A DNA stretch of 64,000 nt. Source: Neisseria perflava (GTDB lineage: Bacteria > Pseudomonadota > Gammaproteobacteria > Burkholderiales > Neisseriaceae). The first letter of the stretch is position 1; each line of letters opens with the position of its first letter. The notes beneath the pieces are model-generated. The model did no database searches and was not told the origin of the DNA. It was given only the letters and a program-made list of their open reading frames with translations. Positions 27,945-37,477 of this stretch are shown here, in pieces. Made by a program: the position numbers and the translations under genes. The stretch lies in contig NZ_CP079818.1 of NCBI RefSeq assembly GCF_019334725.1, positions 124,001 to 188,000 on the forward strand. The letters are read 5' to 3'.

Positions 27945-29186
27945 ATGCTCATGAAATCTGCCCACGTCCTTGTCTGGTTCCGCCGCAACCTCCGCCTGCA
28001 CGACAATGCCGCGCTTAATGCCGCCGTTGCAAGCGGTTTGCCCATCGCCTGCGTCTGGGTCAGCCAAAGGCCGTCTGAAAACCACAATCCGCGTCAAAGC
28101 CTGTTCCACTATCAAGCCGCGCAAGAGCTGCATACCCGTCTGGCGGCACACCATATTCCTTTATATGTCGTTGCCTCCGACGAAGACCTCCTCCCCTTGG
28201 CTGCTGCGCTTAATGCCCATACCGTTATCACAGATGAAGCCTACACCGAAGCCGAAATCCGCCAAGACAACCACCTCTGGCACAATTTCGACCGAGCAGG
28301 CATTGCCCTGCAACACGCCAACGACCGCGGCATTTTGGCCAAATCCCCCCTCATGGATGCCAACGGCCTGCCCTACACCGATTTTGTCGCCTATAAACAG
28401 GCATGGTTGCAGGCTTATTCAGGACAAAGGCCGTCTGAAACCGAATTGTCTGTTCAAACCGAACAAAACGTTCCACTGTTTCCAGCCCATACCGGCGCAG
28501 TATTGCCTGCCTATCAGCAGGGCGGCGAAACCGCAGCCTTAACGCAATGGCACGCGTTCAAACAGAATTTGGTTCACTACCCGATTACTCAAAATTTTCC
28601 GGCACGAAAAAACACCAGCCTCCTCAATGCCTACCTGTCCGCAGGCTGCATTTCACCGCGCCTGCTGGCCGCCGAAGGCTTGGCAAACCGACATTTCGAG
28701 TGGCTGGACAAGCTTATTTTCCGCGACTACTGCTACCAGCTCGCCTACCACCGCCGCCTGCCCGAAACAACCGATGCCGCTCCGGTACGCAAATACTGGC
28801 GACACGGCCAAACCGGCGTGCCCATCATCGACGCCTCCATCCGCGGCCTCAAAGCCACCGGCCACTTACACCCCGTTCTCCAGCAGCTGTGTGCCCACTA
28901 TTTCTGCCATGCGCTCAACCTTGACCCCAACCAAGGCATCGCATGGACAGCCTCCGTCCAAACCGGCACCGACCCCGCGCTCAACCAAGCCAACTGGCAC
29001 CTCGCCGCACAAGACACGGCCACCGTCCGCTATGCCCACCGTTCACATCAAATCGACCCCGACGGCAGCTACATCCGCAGTTACCTCCCCGAATTGGCGC
29101 ACCTACCGTCCACCCTCATCCACACGCCGTGGGCAGCCGCCGACGACATCGACACACACGGCTACCCCTTCCCCAAGGCCGTCTGA
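27945..29186 (+). CDS. phr: deoxyribodipyrimidine photolyase
   Basis: 413 aa, class I CPD photolyase/cryptochrome family; it repairs UV pyrimidine dimers with light, FAD and an antenna cofactor. N-terminus VLVWFRRNLRLHDNAAL and C-terminal RYAHRSHQIDPDGSYIRSYL are family hallmarks, as is DASIRGLKATGHLHP in the FAD site. The start could be 27945 or the ATG two codons on (27951, MKSAHVLVW); no strong ribosome site decides. Two uptake sequences lie inside the gene. Confidence 0.93.
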   Translation: MLMKSAHVLVWFRRNLRLHDNAALNAAVASGLPIACVWVSQRPSENHNPRQSLFHYQAAQELHTRLAAHHIPLYVVASDEDLLPLAAALNAHTVITDEAYTEAEIRQDNHLWHNFDRAGIALQHANDRGILAKSPLMDANGLPYTDFVAYKQAWLQAYSGQRPSETELSVQTEQNVPLFPAHTGAVLPAYQQGGETAALTQWHAFKQNLVHYPITQNFPARKNTSLLNAYLSAGCISPRLLAAEGLANRHFEWLDKLIFRDYCYQLAYHRRLPETTDAAPVRKYWRHGQTGVPIIDASIRGLKATGHLHPVLQQLCAHYFCHALNLDPNQGIAWTASVQTGTDPALNQANWHLAAQDTATVRYAHRSHQIDPDGSYIRSYLPELAHLPSTLIHTPWAAADDIDTHGYPFPKAV

Positions 29187-29333
29187 AACCTGGGTTCACA
29201 CCAAAAAACCACACTAAATACAGCTGAAAAACGTTCAAACAAAATATTTTGGTTTCAGACGGCCAAACAGATTGAATAGCCAAGATTTACACGGTAAACT
29301 TACGTCATTAAAAAATTTTATTATTTCATTACA

Positions 29334-30053
29334 ATGAAACCCGCATTCGACATAAAAACGTCACGTTTGGACGTCTTATCCATCCATCTGCACACCGCAG
29401 ATCTAACAGAATTGGAAGAATTCCTGCGCCAACTGGCAGGCCAATCTCAAGACGAATTCGTTCCCTTCATTTTAGACGTACAAGATTTCGACCACCCCGA
29501 ATCCATCGATTTGGGCGGCATGATTTCCCTGTTTGCCCGTTACGGCATGCAAATTTTAGGGCTGCACCACACCAGCGACACATGGGCGGCAGCAGCGGCG
29601 CGTTATCATTTGGTATTCAAACAAGGTAACTCCACCCAGGCAGCCGACACACAGGCAGCGCCTACCCCGCGCCAAGCACCACAGCCGCAAGACGTACAAG
29701 CCACCGTTATCAACAATCCGACCGTATTGGTCAGCACGCCCGTGCGTACCGGCCAGCAGGTTTACGCTGAAAACGGCGACCTCATCGTTACCGGCATCGT
29801 CAGCCAAGGTGCGGAACTTATCGCCGACGGCAACATCCATATTTACGCCCCCATGCGCGGCAGAGCGTTGGCCGGTGCCAAAGGCAATACCAACGCGCGC
29901 ATCTTTATTCATTCCATGCAGGCCGAATTAGTCTCCGTTGCCGGTATCTACCGCAACTTCGAGCAAGACCTGCCCGAGCATCTGCACAAAAAACCCGTAC
30001 AAGTATCATTGCAAGACAACCGACTGGTTATCAGCGCAATCGACGCCGAATAA
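29334..30053 (+). CDS. minC: septum site-determining protein MinC
   Basis: 239 aa. FtsZ inhibitor that blocks polar division. Residues 1-105 are the FtsZ-binding MinC_N domain; a Q/A/P-rich linker follows (AADTQAAPTPRQAPQPQ); the C-terminal beta-helix has GDLIVTGIVSQGAELIADGN and IYAPMRGRALAGAKGN. First gene of minC-minD-minE-oxyR, gaps of 26, 3 and 3 bp, one operon as known in Neisseria. Confidence 0.96.
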   Translation: MKPAFDIKTSRLDVLSIHLHTADLTELEEFLRQLAGQSQDEFVPFILDVQDFDHPESIDLGGMISLFARYGMQILGLHHTSDTWAAAAARYHLVFKQGNSTQAADTQAAPTPRQAPQPQDVQATVINNPTVLVSTPVRTGQQVYAENGDLIVTGIVSQGAELIADGNIHIYAPMRGRALAGAKGNTNARIFIHSMQAELVSVAGIYRNFEQDLPEHLHKKPVQVSLQDNRLVISAIDAE

Positions 30054-30079
30054 ACATCAGTACTTAAAAAGGAAATATC

Positions 30080-30895
30080 GTGTCCAAAATCATCGTAGTA
30101 ACTTCAGGTAAAGGCGGCGTGGGCAAGACCACTACCAGCGCCAGCATCGCAACCGGCCTGGCCCTGCGCGGCCACAAAACTGCCGTGATCGACTTCGACG
30201 TCGGTTTGCGCAACCTTGACCTGATTATGGGTTGCGAACGCCGCGTCGTATATGACCTCATCAACGTTATCCACGGCGAAGCGACTCTCAACCAAGCCCT
30301 GATTAAAGACAAAAACTGCGAAAACCTCTACATCCTGCCTGCATCGCAAACCCGCGACAAAGACGCGCTGACCCGCGAAGGCGTGGACAACGTGATGAAA
30401 GAGCTGGCCAGCAAAAAAATGGGCTTCGAATTCATCATCTGCGACTCCCCTGCCGGTATCGAACAAGGCGCACTGATGGCGCTCTACTTTGCCGACGAAG
30501 CCATCATTACCACCAATCCGGAAGTATCCAGCGTCCGCGACTCCGACCGTATCTTGGGCATTTTGCAAAGCAAATCCCGCAAAGCCGAACAAGGCGATAC
30601 TGTTAAAGAGCACCTGCTGATTACTCGCTACTCCCCTGAGCGCGTGGCCAAGGGCGAAATGCTGTCTGTACAAGATATCTGCGACATCTTGCGTATTCCG
30701 TTGATCGGTGTGATTCCTGAATCACAAAACGTCCTGCAAGCTTCCAACGCCGGCGAACCTGTCATCCACCAAGACAATGCCGCAGCAGCAGAAGCCTACA
30801 AGGACGTTATCGCCCGCCTCTTGGGTGAAAACCGCGAAATGCGTTTCCTCGAAGCTGAGAAGAAAAGCTTCTTAAAACGACTGTTCGGAGGTTAA
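30080..30895 (+). CDS. minD: septum site-determining ATPase MinD
   Basis: 271 aa. Membrane-cycling ATPase that recruits MinC. Deviant Walker A KGGVGKTT, DFDVGLRNLDLIMG, and a C-terminal amphipathic membrane-targeting helix (KKSFLKRLFGG). The start is preceded by AAAGGAAATATC. It overlaps functionally with minE 3 bp downstream. Confidence 0.97.
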   Translation: MSKIIVVTSGKGGVGKTTTSASIATGLALRGHKTAVIDFDVGLRNLDLIMGCERRVVYDLINVIHGEATLNQALIKDKNCENLYILPASQTRDKDALTREGVDNVMKELASKKMGFEFIICDSPAGIEQGALMALYFADEAIITTNPEVSSVRDSDRILGILQSKSRKAEQGDTVKEHLLITRYSPERVAKGEMLSVQDICDILRIPLIGVIPESQNVLQASNAGEPVIHQDNAAAAEAYKDVIARLLGENREMRFLEAEKKSFLKRLFGG

Positions 30896-30898
30896 TAC

Positions 30899-31162
30899 AT
30901 GTCACTGCTCGATATGCTGTTCGGCAGAAAGCCGAAAACCGCCACCGTCGCGCGCGACCGCCTGCAAATCATCATCGCGCAAGAACGCGCACAAGAAGGC
31001 CAAGCTCCGGACTATCTGCCGACCCTGCGTAAAGAGTTGTTGGAAGTCCTGTCCAAATACGTCAACGTATCATTGGACGACATCCGCATCTCCCAAGAGA
31101 AACAAGACGGCTTGGACGTTCTTGAGCTGAACATCACCCTGCCGGAACAAAAAAAGGCTTAA
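30899..31162 (+). CDS. minE: cell division topological specificity factor MinE
   Basis: 87 aa. It stimulates MinD ATPase and positions the division site at mid-cell. N-terminal [15 protein letters not shown] is the membrane-binding segment; [13 protein letters not shown] is the MinD-binding helix. GGAGG lies just before the start, in the end of minD. Confidence 0.97.
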   Translation: MSLLDMLFGRKPKTATVARDRLQIIIAQERAQEGQAPDYLPTLRKELLEVLSKYVNVSLDDIRISQEKQDGLDVLELNITLPEQKKA

Positions 31163-31165
31163 CAC

Positions 31166-32086
31166 ATGACCTTGACCGAATTGCGTTACATCGTAGCCGT
31201 CGCACAAGAACGTCACTTCGGACGTGCCGCACGACGCTGCTTTGTCAGCCAGCCCACCCTCTCCATCGCCATTAAAAAGCTGGAGGAAGAGCTGTCGGTA
31301 TCCCTGTTCGACCGTAGCAGCAACGACATCATCACAACCGAAGCGGGCGAGCGCATTGTCGCCCAAGCCCGCCGGGTTCTGGAAGAAGCAGAACTCATCA
31401 AGCACCTTGCCAATGAAGAGCAAAACGAATTGGAAGGTGCGTTCAAACTCGGCCTGATTTTTACCGTTGCCCCCTACCTTCTGCCCAAGCTCATTACCGC
31501 GCTGCGTGAAACCGCGCCGAAAATGCCGCTGATGCTGGAAGAGAACTATACCCACATCCTGACCGAGTCGCTCAAACGCGGCGATGTCGATGCAATCGTC
31601 GTTGCCGAACCGTTCCAAGAGCCGGGCATCGTAACCGAGCCTCTGTATGACGAACCTTTCTTCGTCATCGTTCCAAAAGGACATCACTTTGAAGAACTCG
31701 ATGCCGTTACGCCTCAGCTTTTGGGCGAAGAACAAGTGTTGCTGCTGTCCGAAGGCAACTGTATGCGCGACCAAGTGTTGGCAAGCTGTTCCGAATTGGC
31801 TTCCAAACAAAAAATCCAAGGTTTGACCAATACCCTGCAAGGCAGCTCCATCAACACCATCCGCCACATGGTTGCCAGCGGTTTGGCCATCAGCGTCATG
31901 CCGGCTACCGCATTGACCGAAAACGACCACATGCTTTTCAGCATTATCCCGTTTGAAGGTACTGCACCGCACCGCCGTGTCGTTTTGGCCTATCGCCGCA
32001 ACTTTGTCCGTCCGAAAGCACTGACTGCTTTGCGCACTGCCATTTTGCAATCGCAACTGACCGGTGTAACGTTCGTCAACGAATAA
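31166..32086 (+). CDS. oxyR: LysR-family peroxide-response regulator OxyR
   Basis: 306 aa. N-terminal winged helix (TLTELRYIVAVAQERHFG), then a LysR substrate domain. The two redox cysteines are visible: EGNCMRD (C199-type) and LASCSEL (C208-type), which identifies OxyR. It controls catalase and other peroxide genes. It is last in the min operon, an arrangement known in Neisseria. Confidence 0.95.
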   Translation: MTLTELRYIVAVAQERHFGRAARRCFVSQPTLSIAIKKLEEELSVSLFDRSSNDIITTEAGERIVAQARRVLEEAELIKHLANEEQNELEGAFKLGLIFTVAPYLLPKLITALRETAPKMPLMLEENYTHILTESLKRGDVDAIVVAEPFQEPGIVTEPLYDEPFFVIVPKGHHFEELDAVTPQLLGEEQVLLLSEGNCMRDQVLASCSELASKQKIQGLTNTLQGSSINTIRHMVASGLAISVMPATALTENDHMLFSIIPFEGTAPHRRVVLAYRRNFVRPKALTALRTAILQSQLTGVTFVNE

Positions 32087-32200
32087 ACCGCAAAACAAAA
32101 GATGATATATTGACATGTCAATTATTAAAATAAGTTAATTTCTTATCTTTATGTTTTTAATGAATATTTAGTTATTGCATTTTCAATAGAAACGACAAAG

Positions 32201-32230
32201 AACGGCTGTTTTTACAGCCGTTTTGTTTTG
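32201..32230 (+). terminator. terminator of the min-oxyR operon
   Basis: AACGGCTGT (32201-32209) pairs with ACAGCCGTT (32214-32222), followed by TTGTTTTG. It also sits at the left edge of the prophage. Confidence 0.8.
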
Positions 32231-32240
32231 TATAAATTCG

Positions 32241-33197
32241 TTAAACCGTCTGATGTCGCGCTTTATCAAACGGCTTTTTAGTCTTGTGTATATAAAAGGC
32301 GATTTTTGCCAATTTCCGCATTAGTGCAACGATGATTATCATCTTAGGCTTTTTTGCCGCTTCCAAATTTCTGACAAGTTGAGGAAATGCATTCATGCGG
32401 TAGGCAACAAGGGCAGGCATAAACAAGGCGCGTTTTAATTGTCGGTGTCCGTATCGGCTCAATCTGCCTTTTTTATTGACACTTGTCCCTGATTGTTCAA
32501 TTTTTGGACTTAGGCCGGCAAAGGCTACAAATTTATTCGCTGTTTCAAAATTTTTATCTGTAAGGTGTCTTAGTAGGATCACTGCGGTTTCTTTTCCTAT
32601 TGCCGGGATAGTTTGAAGGTTTTGATATTCGATATTTAGACTTTCTTTCTGCTTTATCATGCCTTCTATCCGCTTTGATGTCTGATCTATTTTTTCTTCA
32701 AGCAGTTCTATGATTGCTTCATGGGTTGATTTTATGTATATGTCTTTTGCGGTATGCAGCCTGTTTTGTGTTTCTTTTTGCTGCTCTTTTAGTTGTTGCA
32801 GCAAATTAACCAGCTTATAGAGTATGGGATTTTCAGACGGCCTAAACGGTGTCAGTTTGTCTAAATGGCGGTTTGCAAATTCGGCGATAAGTTTTGAATC
32901 TGCTTTGTCTGTTTTAGTATGGCTAAACTGACTTTTTGCATATTCTTTGATTTTTAAGGGATTAATAACAAAGATCGTATATAGCGCGCTCAAATATTCT
33001 GCCGCCTGTTCATAGTAAATGCCTGTTGCTTCCATACTTATGGCAATTTTTCTAATTCGTTTTGTTTTTATCCAATTAATCAGATTCTCAAATCCTTCTG
33101 TATTATTGGATATTTTTATATAGTCTTTGCTTCCTTTAGTTGTAATCAATGTTACGTCTATCGTGTCTTTAGATACGTCCAACCCTATTACATTCAT
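32241..33197 (-). CDS. IS110-family / Piv-type DNA recombinase
   Basis: 318 aa. N-terminal DEDD RuvC-like domain: GLDVSKDTID (first Asp), SMEATGIYYE (Glu), and KTDKADSKLIAEF (Asp pair). C-terminal Tnp_IS116/110 part: LQTIPAIGKETA and FAGLSPKIEQSGTS with the conserved Ser. Such proteins move circular DNA without terminal inverted repeats. In Neisseria homologues (pivNM, irg) are linked to filamentous prophages, as here. Confidence 0.9.
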   Translation of the reverse strand: MNVIGLDVSKDTIDVTLITTKGSKDYIKISNNTEGFENLINWIKTKRIRKIAISMEATGIYYEQAAEYLSALYTIFVINPLKIKEYAKSQFSHTKTDKADSKLIAEFANRHLDKLTPFRPSENPILYKLVNLLQQLKEQQKETQNRLHTAKDIYIKSTHEAIIELLEEKIDQTSKRIEGMIKQKESLNIEYQNLQTIPAIGKETAVILLRHLTDKNFETANKFVAFAGLSPKIEQSGTSVNKKGRLSRYGHRQLKRALFMPALVAYRMNAFPQLVRNLEAAKKPKMIIIVALMRKLAKIAFYIHKTKKPFDKARHQTV

Positions 33198-33493
33198 TTC
33201 ATTTTCCTTATTTATTCAGCCTGTAATGGCTATGATGATATTCAATCTTTAGGATGGTCAGACGATTCGGCATTTCTTTTCCTCAATTTTAGCTTTGGTC
33301 GACTTGCTGCCTAAACCGCCCGGGCTTTTATTTTGCGCTTAAACAAAAACCTGTAAACCGCCTCAAATAAAACGATTTACAGGTTTCAATTTAATTTACC
33401 CAATTTCAAAAAGGCGGGAGTTCCCGCACCCCATTGATATTTATTTAACCGTTGATTCCGCTTAGGCTACATCAACAATTAAATAAATATCTC
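33198..33493. other. intergenic region between recombinase and zot with two hairpins
   Basis: About 300 bp without a gene. One hairpin pairs AAACCTGTAAA (33347-33357) with TTTACAGGTTT (33376-33386); another is GCGGGA-GT-TCCCGC (33414-33427). Filamentous phages carry stem-loops for origin and packaging in an intergenic region, so this is the best candidate for that role, by inference only. Confidence 0.45.
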
Positions 33494-34672
33494 TTAACTG
33501 CCGACCTTTGCACCATTTTGGAAGCCTGTTTTTTCGCCTGCTTCAACATAACCGTCATACATCAGGTTTTGAGGGCTTTTACCGCCCATTGTAAGAACTT
33601 GTCCATTTTCAGGCGTGTAAGCTGTCTGCGGTGCTGTTTGTGTCTGTTGTACGGTGTGCTGTTCATCCTTATAGGGATTGAAAGGAAGGCCATTTTTCAC
33701 GTAATCCTTGCACATGGCTTTAGTAACTTCTTTTAGCGGCGTGCCTTGGGCGCTGTAACAAGTACAGCCACTATTACCACCTTCAACGCAACCGGCAATA
33801 TATTCAAACGTTTTAACTTGTCTTACATTGTCATAAATGGGTTTACTTTCAGGTTTTTCAGCTAGAGTAGGTACAAAATCTTCAGGCTTAAGATTTGAAT
33901 TTATATCTTGTGGACTTTTAGATTGATCAGTTTCATTGATTGCCTGCGGTTCACTTGCAGACGAATCAGAAACAGATTGAACTACTTCAGATTGTCCGCT
34001 ACCTTGTTTATAAATCTGATAGACGTTGTAACCTTTCCAAGCCATAAAGGCAAAAATAGCTACTAAAGCCCAAACAGCAAGCGGAATGTTCTTTTTAAAC
34101 TTCTGATGTTGGCTGGATGATTTGTAATATTTAAACGCTTCTTTTGGCGGCTTCCAGCTTGATGATTCAACGCCTGTTACTGCGGCAGGATTATCTAGAC
34201 TGGTAACGCATTTGTACCAGGTATATTGCTTCATACCTACTGCTTTACGCTCAAGGTGCGTATGTTTTGACACGAGATTACGTACAAATACGTCAAGCTG
34301 ACTTGGGTGCTGGGTCATCAAAATAACCGTATGGCCGTAATGGCGGAGTTCGGTTAATTCTTGGATATATGGCGGAACAGGACGACCGGCAGCACGAACA
34401 GGATAGGTATAGTGAGCTTCATCAACAATCAAGACGGCACCTTGCGGAATAATATCTCGCAACGGTGCAGACATGATTTCTTCTTCAGTAAGTTCATGCG
34501 CGTTAAATTTTCGTTTATCCAAACCGTCAATATGGCAGAAATAAAGCGGACGATCGACTTCCGTACCGTCTTCAAGCTTCATTTTAAATAAGCCGTCTTC
34601 GTTGTTCAGAATCATGGACACGACGCGCGATGTTTTGCCAGTACCCATATTCCCAGTAAATAAATAAATCAT
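33494..34672 (-). CDS. zot: Zot-like filamentous phage assembly ATPase (pI)
   Basis: 392 aa. N-terminal Zot domain with Walker A GNMGTGKTSR at about 7-16 and Walker B VLIVDEAHYTYP; one transmembrane helix near residue 200 (IPLAVWALVAIFAFMAW), then a periplasmic part with cysteines (CVEGGNSGCTCYS). It drives extrusion of virions through the envelope. It follows the DUF2523 protein by 9 bp. Confidence 0.92.
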   Translation of the reverse strand: MIYLFTGNMGTGKTSRVVSMILNNEDGLFKMKLEDGTEVDRPLYFCHIDGLDKRKFNAHELTEEEIMSAPLRDIIPQGAVLIVDEAHYTYPVRAAGRPVPPYIQELTELRHYGHTVILMTQHPSQLDVFVRNLVSKHTHLERKAVGMKQYTWYKCVTSLDNPAAVTGVESSSWKPPKEAFKYYKSSSQHQKFKKNIPLAVWALVAIFAFMAWKGYNVYQIYKQGSGQSEVVQSVSDSSASEPQAINETDQSKSPQDINSNLKPEDFVPTLAEKPESKPIYDNVRQVKTFEYIAGCVEGGNSGCTCYSAQGTPLKEVTKAMCKDYVKNGLPFNPYKDEQHTVQQTQTAPQTAYTPENGQVLTMGGKSPQNLMYDGYVEAGEKTGFQNGAKVGS

Positions 34673-34681
34673 AACGCTACC

Positions 34682-34972
34682 TTACCTTGGCATAATAAAA
34701 GTTAATTTATTCAATGTATTCATTCCAATATAAAAGCTGAATGCGCCGAATAAATAACCGAGGCCTTGGCCAAAACCACCGATTAAAAGTAAATTTAGAA
34801 TATCAGACGGCATAGAATTTATGGCATTCAAGGTGTAATCTTTAAATTTATTTAGCGCAATAATATAGCCTGCATATGTTACAAACGTCATGCCAGTAGC
34901 AATAATTATTCTGACAATTAGCATTTTGAGCAAAATTGCCAATAAAGGTATAAGACCTGCAAGTAATGGCAT
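34682..34972 (-). CDS. phage minor coat protein, DUF2523/pVI-like
   Basis: 96 aa, almost entirely hydrophobic with three membrane segments. Its position directly before zot and after the pIII-like gene is that of gene VI in filamentous phages. Confidence 0.75.
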   Translation of the reverse strand: MPLLAGLIPLLAILLKMLIVRIIIATGMTFVTYAGYIIALNKFKDYTLNAINSMPSDILNLLLIGGFGQGLGYLFGAFSFYIGMNTLNKLTFIMPR

Positions 34973-34981
34973 AAGTACCTC

Positions 34982-36457
34982 TTATTTCCTCAAAGACCCA
35001 AAAACAATAAAAGCTGACATGATAATGAATCCGAGCAGAACAGCAAAACGGACTTTTTCCATGAAAACGCAGAGCGGTTCATAGCTGATTTGTACCGGCT
35101 TTCCCCAAATGTTGAAACTTTTGGGTTGAGGACAAACGCCATTTGGCGGTAGGAAATCGTCTGACGACCATGTCCTATCATCGGTAGTTTGAGGAATACT
35201 TATAGCGTCAAACATTCCCTCTTCAGGCTTGCCCATTTTGTCACAGGCTAAAATATCTGGAAAAAAATCACAAAGTAAGCCTTTTGATTCTTCTTTCTTG
35301 TCATCTTTTTTATCTTCTTTTCTTTTATCTTTATCAGATGGATCATCATCCGGATCAGGTTTATCATCTGGACGTTTATCAGGCTTATCATCTGAATCGG
35401 GTTTATCATCATGTTTTTTATCGGGCTTTCCATCGGGATTAGGATTAGGATCTGGATCAGGCTTGGTATTGGGTGCTTCAGATCCGCCCGGTGTTAAATC
35501 AGGACGTTGAGTTGTAGCAACATTAGCGGTCGTATTGCCGTTTGAATCTTGACCGAAAGTAATTGTAATTTGCACCGGCTTGCCGTTTTCGGGTGTGAAA
35601 GGGCCAATGGTTACGACTGTACCGGCAGGGACTTTGATATTTTCTTTGTATTCAGGTTTACCAGCGCCTTCAACAAAGGGGGTAGGATTACGGTCAATTG
35701 AAGAGGTAGCAATTTGGAGAAATTTATCTTCATCAAGAAATTCTCTATGTAACCCTTTTTGTGGAGCATAAAAAAATCTTGTACCACTACTAATTTGACA
35801 AGAAACACCTTCAGACCAAAAACAAAATTGAAAATGGGCATCTGGATATCTTTTTTCTTTTATTTTTGGGAAAACATTTTTGAAATCTTTTTCAACCTGC
35901 ATAATAAGAAGCTGCTGAGCTTCCTTTTCACTTTTACCTCCTAAAGACAAAGCACGAACAACAGATGAATCAACACCTACACAGGATTGGATAACAGGGT
36001 CATCTTGACATAATGCATCCGCGTAAGCTTTTAAAAATTCTTTAGAACTTTCATCATACTTATAACCTTCAGATTCAAGATCAGATTTAACAGCTTGATA
36101 AGCTTCGTAAGCAAAATAAGCAGCTGTACCCCAACCGCTTAAACGAGAACCTAAAGCTGCGCCACTTTTTACAAGTTTAAATGCGCCTGAAAGAACGGCT
36201 TTTCGGGATACTTGGGCTTCAACAGTTGCACTTACAGTTTGTTTTGACAAATAGCCTTCATATCTAGCCTTCATTGCCTCGGTTTGGAATTTTCTATACG
36301 AATTATCAGATACAGAACGCGCCCACGGTTTTTTATCCCAATGTTCAGTATGTTGTTTTGTATAAGTAATATTCTTTGAATTATTAACTTGAATTTCGCC
36401 AGCAATAGCAAAGCTAGAAGTAAATAAAACTAATAACGGAATGATAAATTTATTCAT
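34982..36457 (-). CDS. tspB: TspB virulence-factor-type phage adsorption protein (pIII-like)
   Basis: 491 aa. Signal peptide MNKFIIPLLVLFTSSFAIAG; a central domain with VPAGTVVTIGPFTPENGKPV; a long Asp/Pro/Lys-rich linker (about residues 320-400); a cysteine-bearing C-terminal domain; and a terminal membrane anchor (FAVLLGFIIMSAFIVFG). This architecture matches TspB of the meningococcal MDA phage and pIII proteins that anchor in the membrane during assembly. Confidence 0.9.
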   Translation of the reverse strand: MNKFIIPLLVLFTSSFAIAGEIQVNNSKNITYTKQHTEHWDKKPWARSVSDNSYRKFQTEAMKARYEGYLSKQTVSATVEAQVSRKAVLSGAFKLVKSGAALGSRLSGWGTAAYFAYEAYQAVKSDLESEGYKYDESSKEFLKAYADALCQDDPVIQSCVGVDSSVVRALSLGGKSEKEAQQLLIMQVEKDFKNVFPKIKEKRYPDAHFQFCFWSEGVSCQISSGTRFFYAPQKGLHREFLDEDKFLQIATSSIDRNPTPFVEGAGKPEYKENIKVPAGTVVTIGPFTPENGKPVQITITFGQDSNGNTTANVATTQRPDLTPGGSEAPNTKPDPDPNPNPDGKPDKKHDDKPDSDDKPDKRPDDKPDPDDDPSDKDKRKEDKKDDKKEESKGLLCDFFPDILACDKMGKPEEGMFDAISIPQTTDDRTWSSDDFLPPNGVCPQPKSFNIWGKPVQISYEPLCVFMEKVRFAVLLGFIIMSAFIVFGSLRK

Positions 36458-36758
36458 TTTTAACTTTTATTTTCTCTATTTTCTTATTCTCTATGGATTC
36501 ATTTAAATCAGACATAAACTTAACCATATCAGGATCTTTAGGGCTTGGTTTTTTTGGAATTGTATTCATTAAATAAAAGTCATCATTATCAGAAAATTTA
36601 ATATTAGATTTAGATTTTTTTTGAATAAAACCTAATAAATTAATAACTAGATACAATGCCATAATTGAATATCTAATTTCATTAGGAATAAAAATAATAT
36701 TTAAAAAATGAAATGTATATATAATAAAAAAAACAAGATTAAAAATTCTAATAAACAT
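36450..36758 (-). CDS. small phage membrane protein
   Basis: 102 aa, unrecognised. Two hydrophobic helices in the first 50 residues, then a charged tail (SPKDPDMVKFMSDLNES). It overlaps the tspB start by 8 bp. The ribosome site is weak. Confidence 0.6.
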   Translation of the reverse strand: MFIRIFNLVFFIIYTFHFLNIIFIPNEIRYSIMALYLVINLLGFIQKKSKSNIKFSDNDDFYLMNTIPKKPSPKDPDMVKFMSDLNESIENKKIEKIKVKNE

Positions 36759-36817
36759 AATGCTAACTTTCGTAATTTTTGCTGAAAGTTAGATTTTGCC
36801 ATTACCCGAATAGGGTA

Positions 36818-36889
36818 TCAATCCTTAAATAAAATCGCCCCTATCAAAACAGGTACCGCCAGCCCCAAGTAAAAATAGTAATCCATCAT
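36818..36889 (-). CDS. 23-residue hydrophobic phage peptide (pVII/pIX-like candidate)
   Basis: ATGATG at 36889 opens a 23-codon frame ending TGA at 36818. The peptide (MMDYYFYLGLAVPVLIGAIL then FKD) is one transmembrane span with charged ends. Its first ATG overlaps the stop of the upstream coat-like gene in an ATGA junction, which implies translational coupling. Filamentous phages carry tiny coat proteins of about 30 residues next to the major coat gene. Confidence 0.6.
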   Translation of the reverse strand: MMDYYFYLGLAVPVLIGAILFKD

Positions 36890-37161
36890 CTAAGAACCCT
36901 TTTCAAAATGGATACGAAATACACAGCGGCCATCACGCCGAATAAAAGCCAGCCTGTTTCCAAACCGCTTTTCAAATTGTCACTTGGATCGCATTTTGGC
37001 AAATCGGCTTTAATCGTCTGTCCGTTCAGTTTCCATAATGTGCCGTTGTATTCAGGTTTGATGATTTTGCCGTCTTGGGTTATTTGAGGTACTACCAAGC
37101 TGAAATAGACGTTTTCAGCTTGGCTTTGCTCAAGACATTTATTCCCGACTTGGTAGTACAT
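36886..37161 (-). CDS. coat-like phage protein with extra N-terminal domain
   Basis: 91 aa. The last 30 residues (SGLETGWLLFGVMAAVYFVS) are clearly related to the C-terminus of the neighbouring major coat protein; the first 55 residues are a separate extracytoplasmic-looking domain with two cysteines. It follows the major coat gene by 12 bp. Confidence 0.75.
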   Translation of the reverse strand: MYYQVGNKCLEQSQAENVYFSLVVPQITQDGKIIKPEYNGTLWKLNGQTIKADLPKCDPSDNLKSGLETGWLLFGVMAAVYFVSILKRVLR

Positions 37162-37173
37162 CTTAATTACCTA

Positions 37174-37392
37174 TTAGCGCAACAAGCGTTTAACGATGGC
37201 AATCACGAACAGGGCGGCAAAGACGCCGACTACCAACCAACCTGCTTCGAGGCCGTCAGTTTTAGCGGCTTCAATAGATGATTTTGCACCTTCATCAAGA
37301 GCGGCGTAGGCTTGTGTAGCCAAAGCCAGGGGAGCAGCGGCAACAACGGCCAGTTTTGCGCCGTATTTACGGCAAGTGTTCATCAATTTCAT
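37174..37392 (-). CDS. major coat protein (pVIII-like)
   Basis: 72 aa. Signal peptide ending ATQAYA (cleavage near residue 30), an Ala-rich amphipathic segment, one membrane helix (GWLVVGVFAALFVIAIV) and a basic tail KRLLR that contacts phage DNA. This is the classic pVIII layout. The start has AGGAAA upstream. Confidence 0.88.
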   Translation of the reverse strand: MKLMNTCRKYGAKLAVVAAAPLALATQAYAALDEGAKSSIEAAKTDGLEAGWLVVGVFAALFVIAIVKRLLR

Positions 37393-37477
37393 GATGTTTT
37401 CCTTTACGAAATGTTTAAAAAAATGTGTTTGCGGGCTATGTGAAGGTTTTAGAGACCGCCCGCCGAGCCTCTTAAAC

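Noticed and set aside
31070..32116. 348-codon minus-strand frame opposite oxyR
   Set aside because: It covers oxyR with matching codon phase and has no family features; an antisense shadow.
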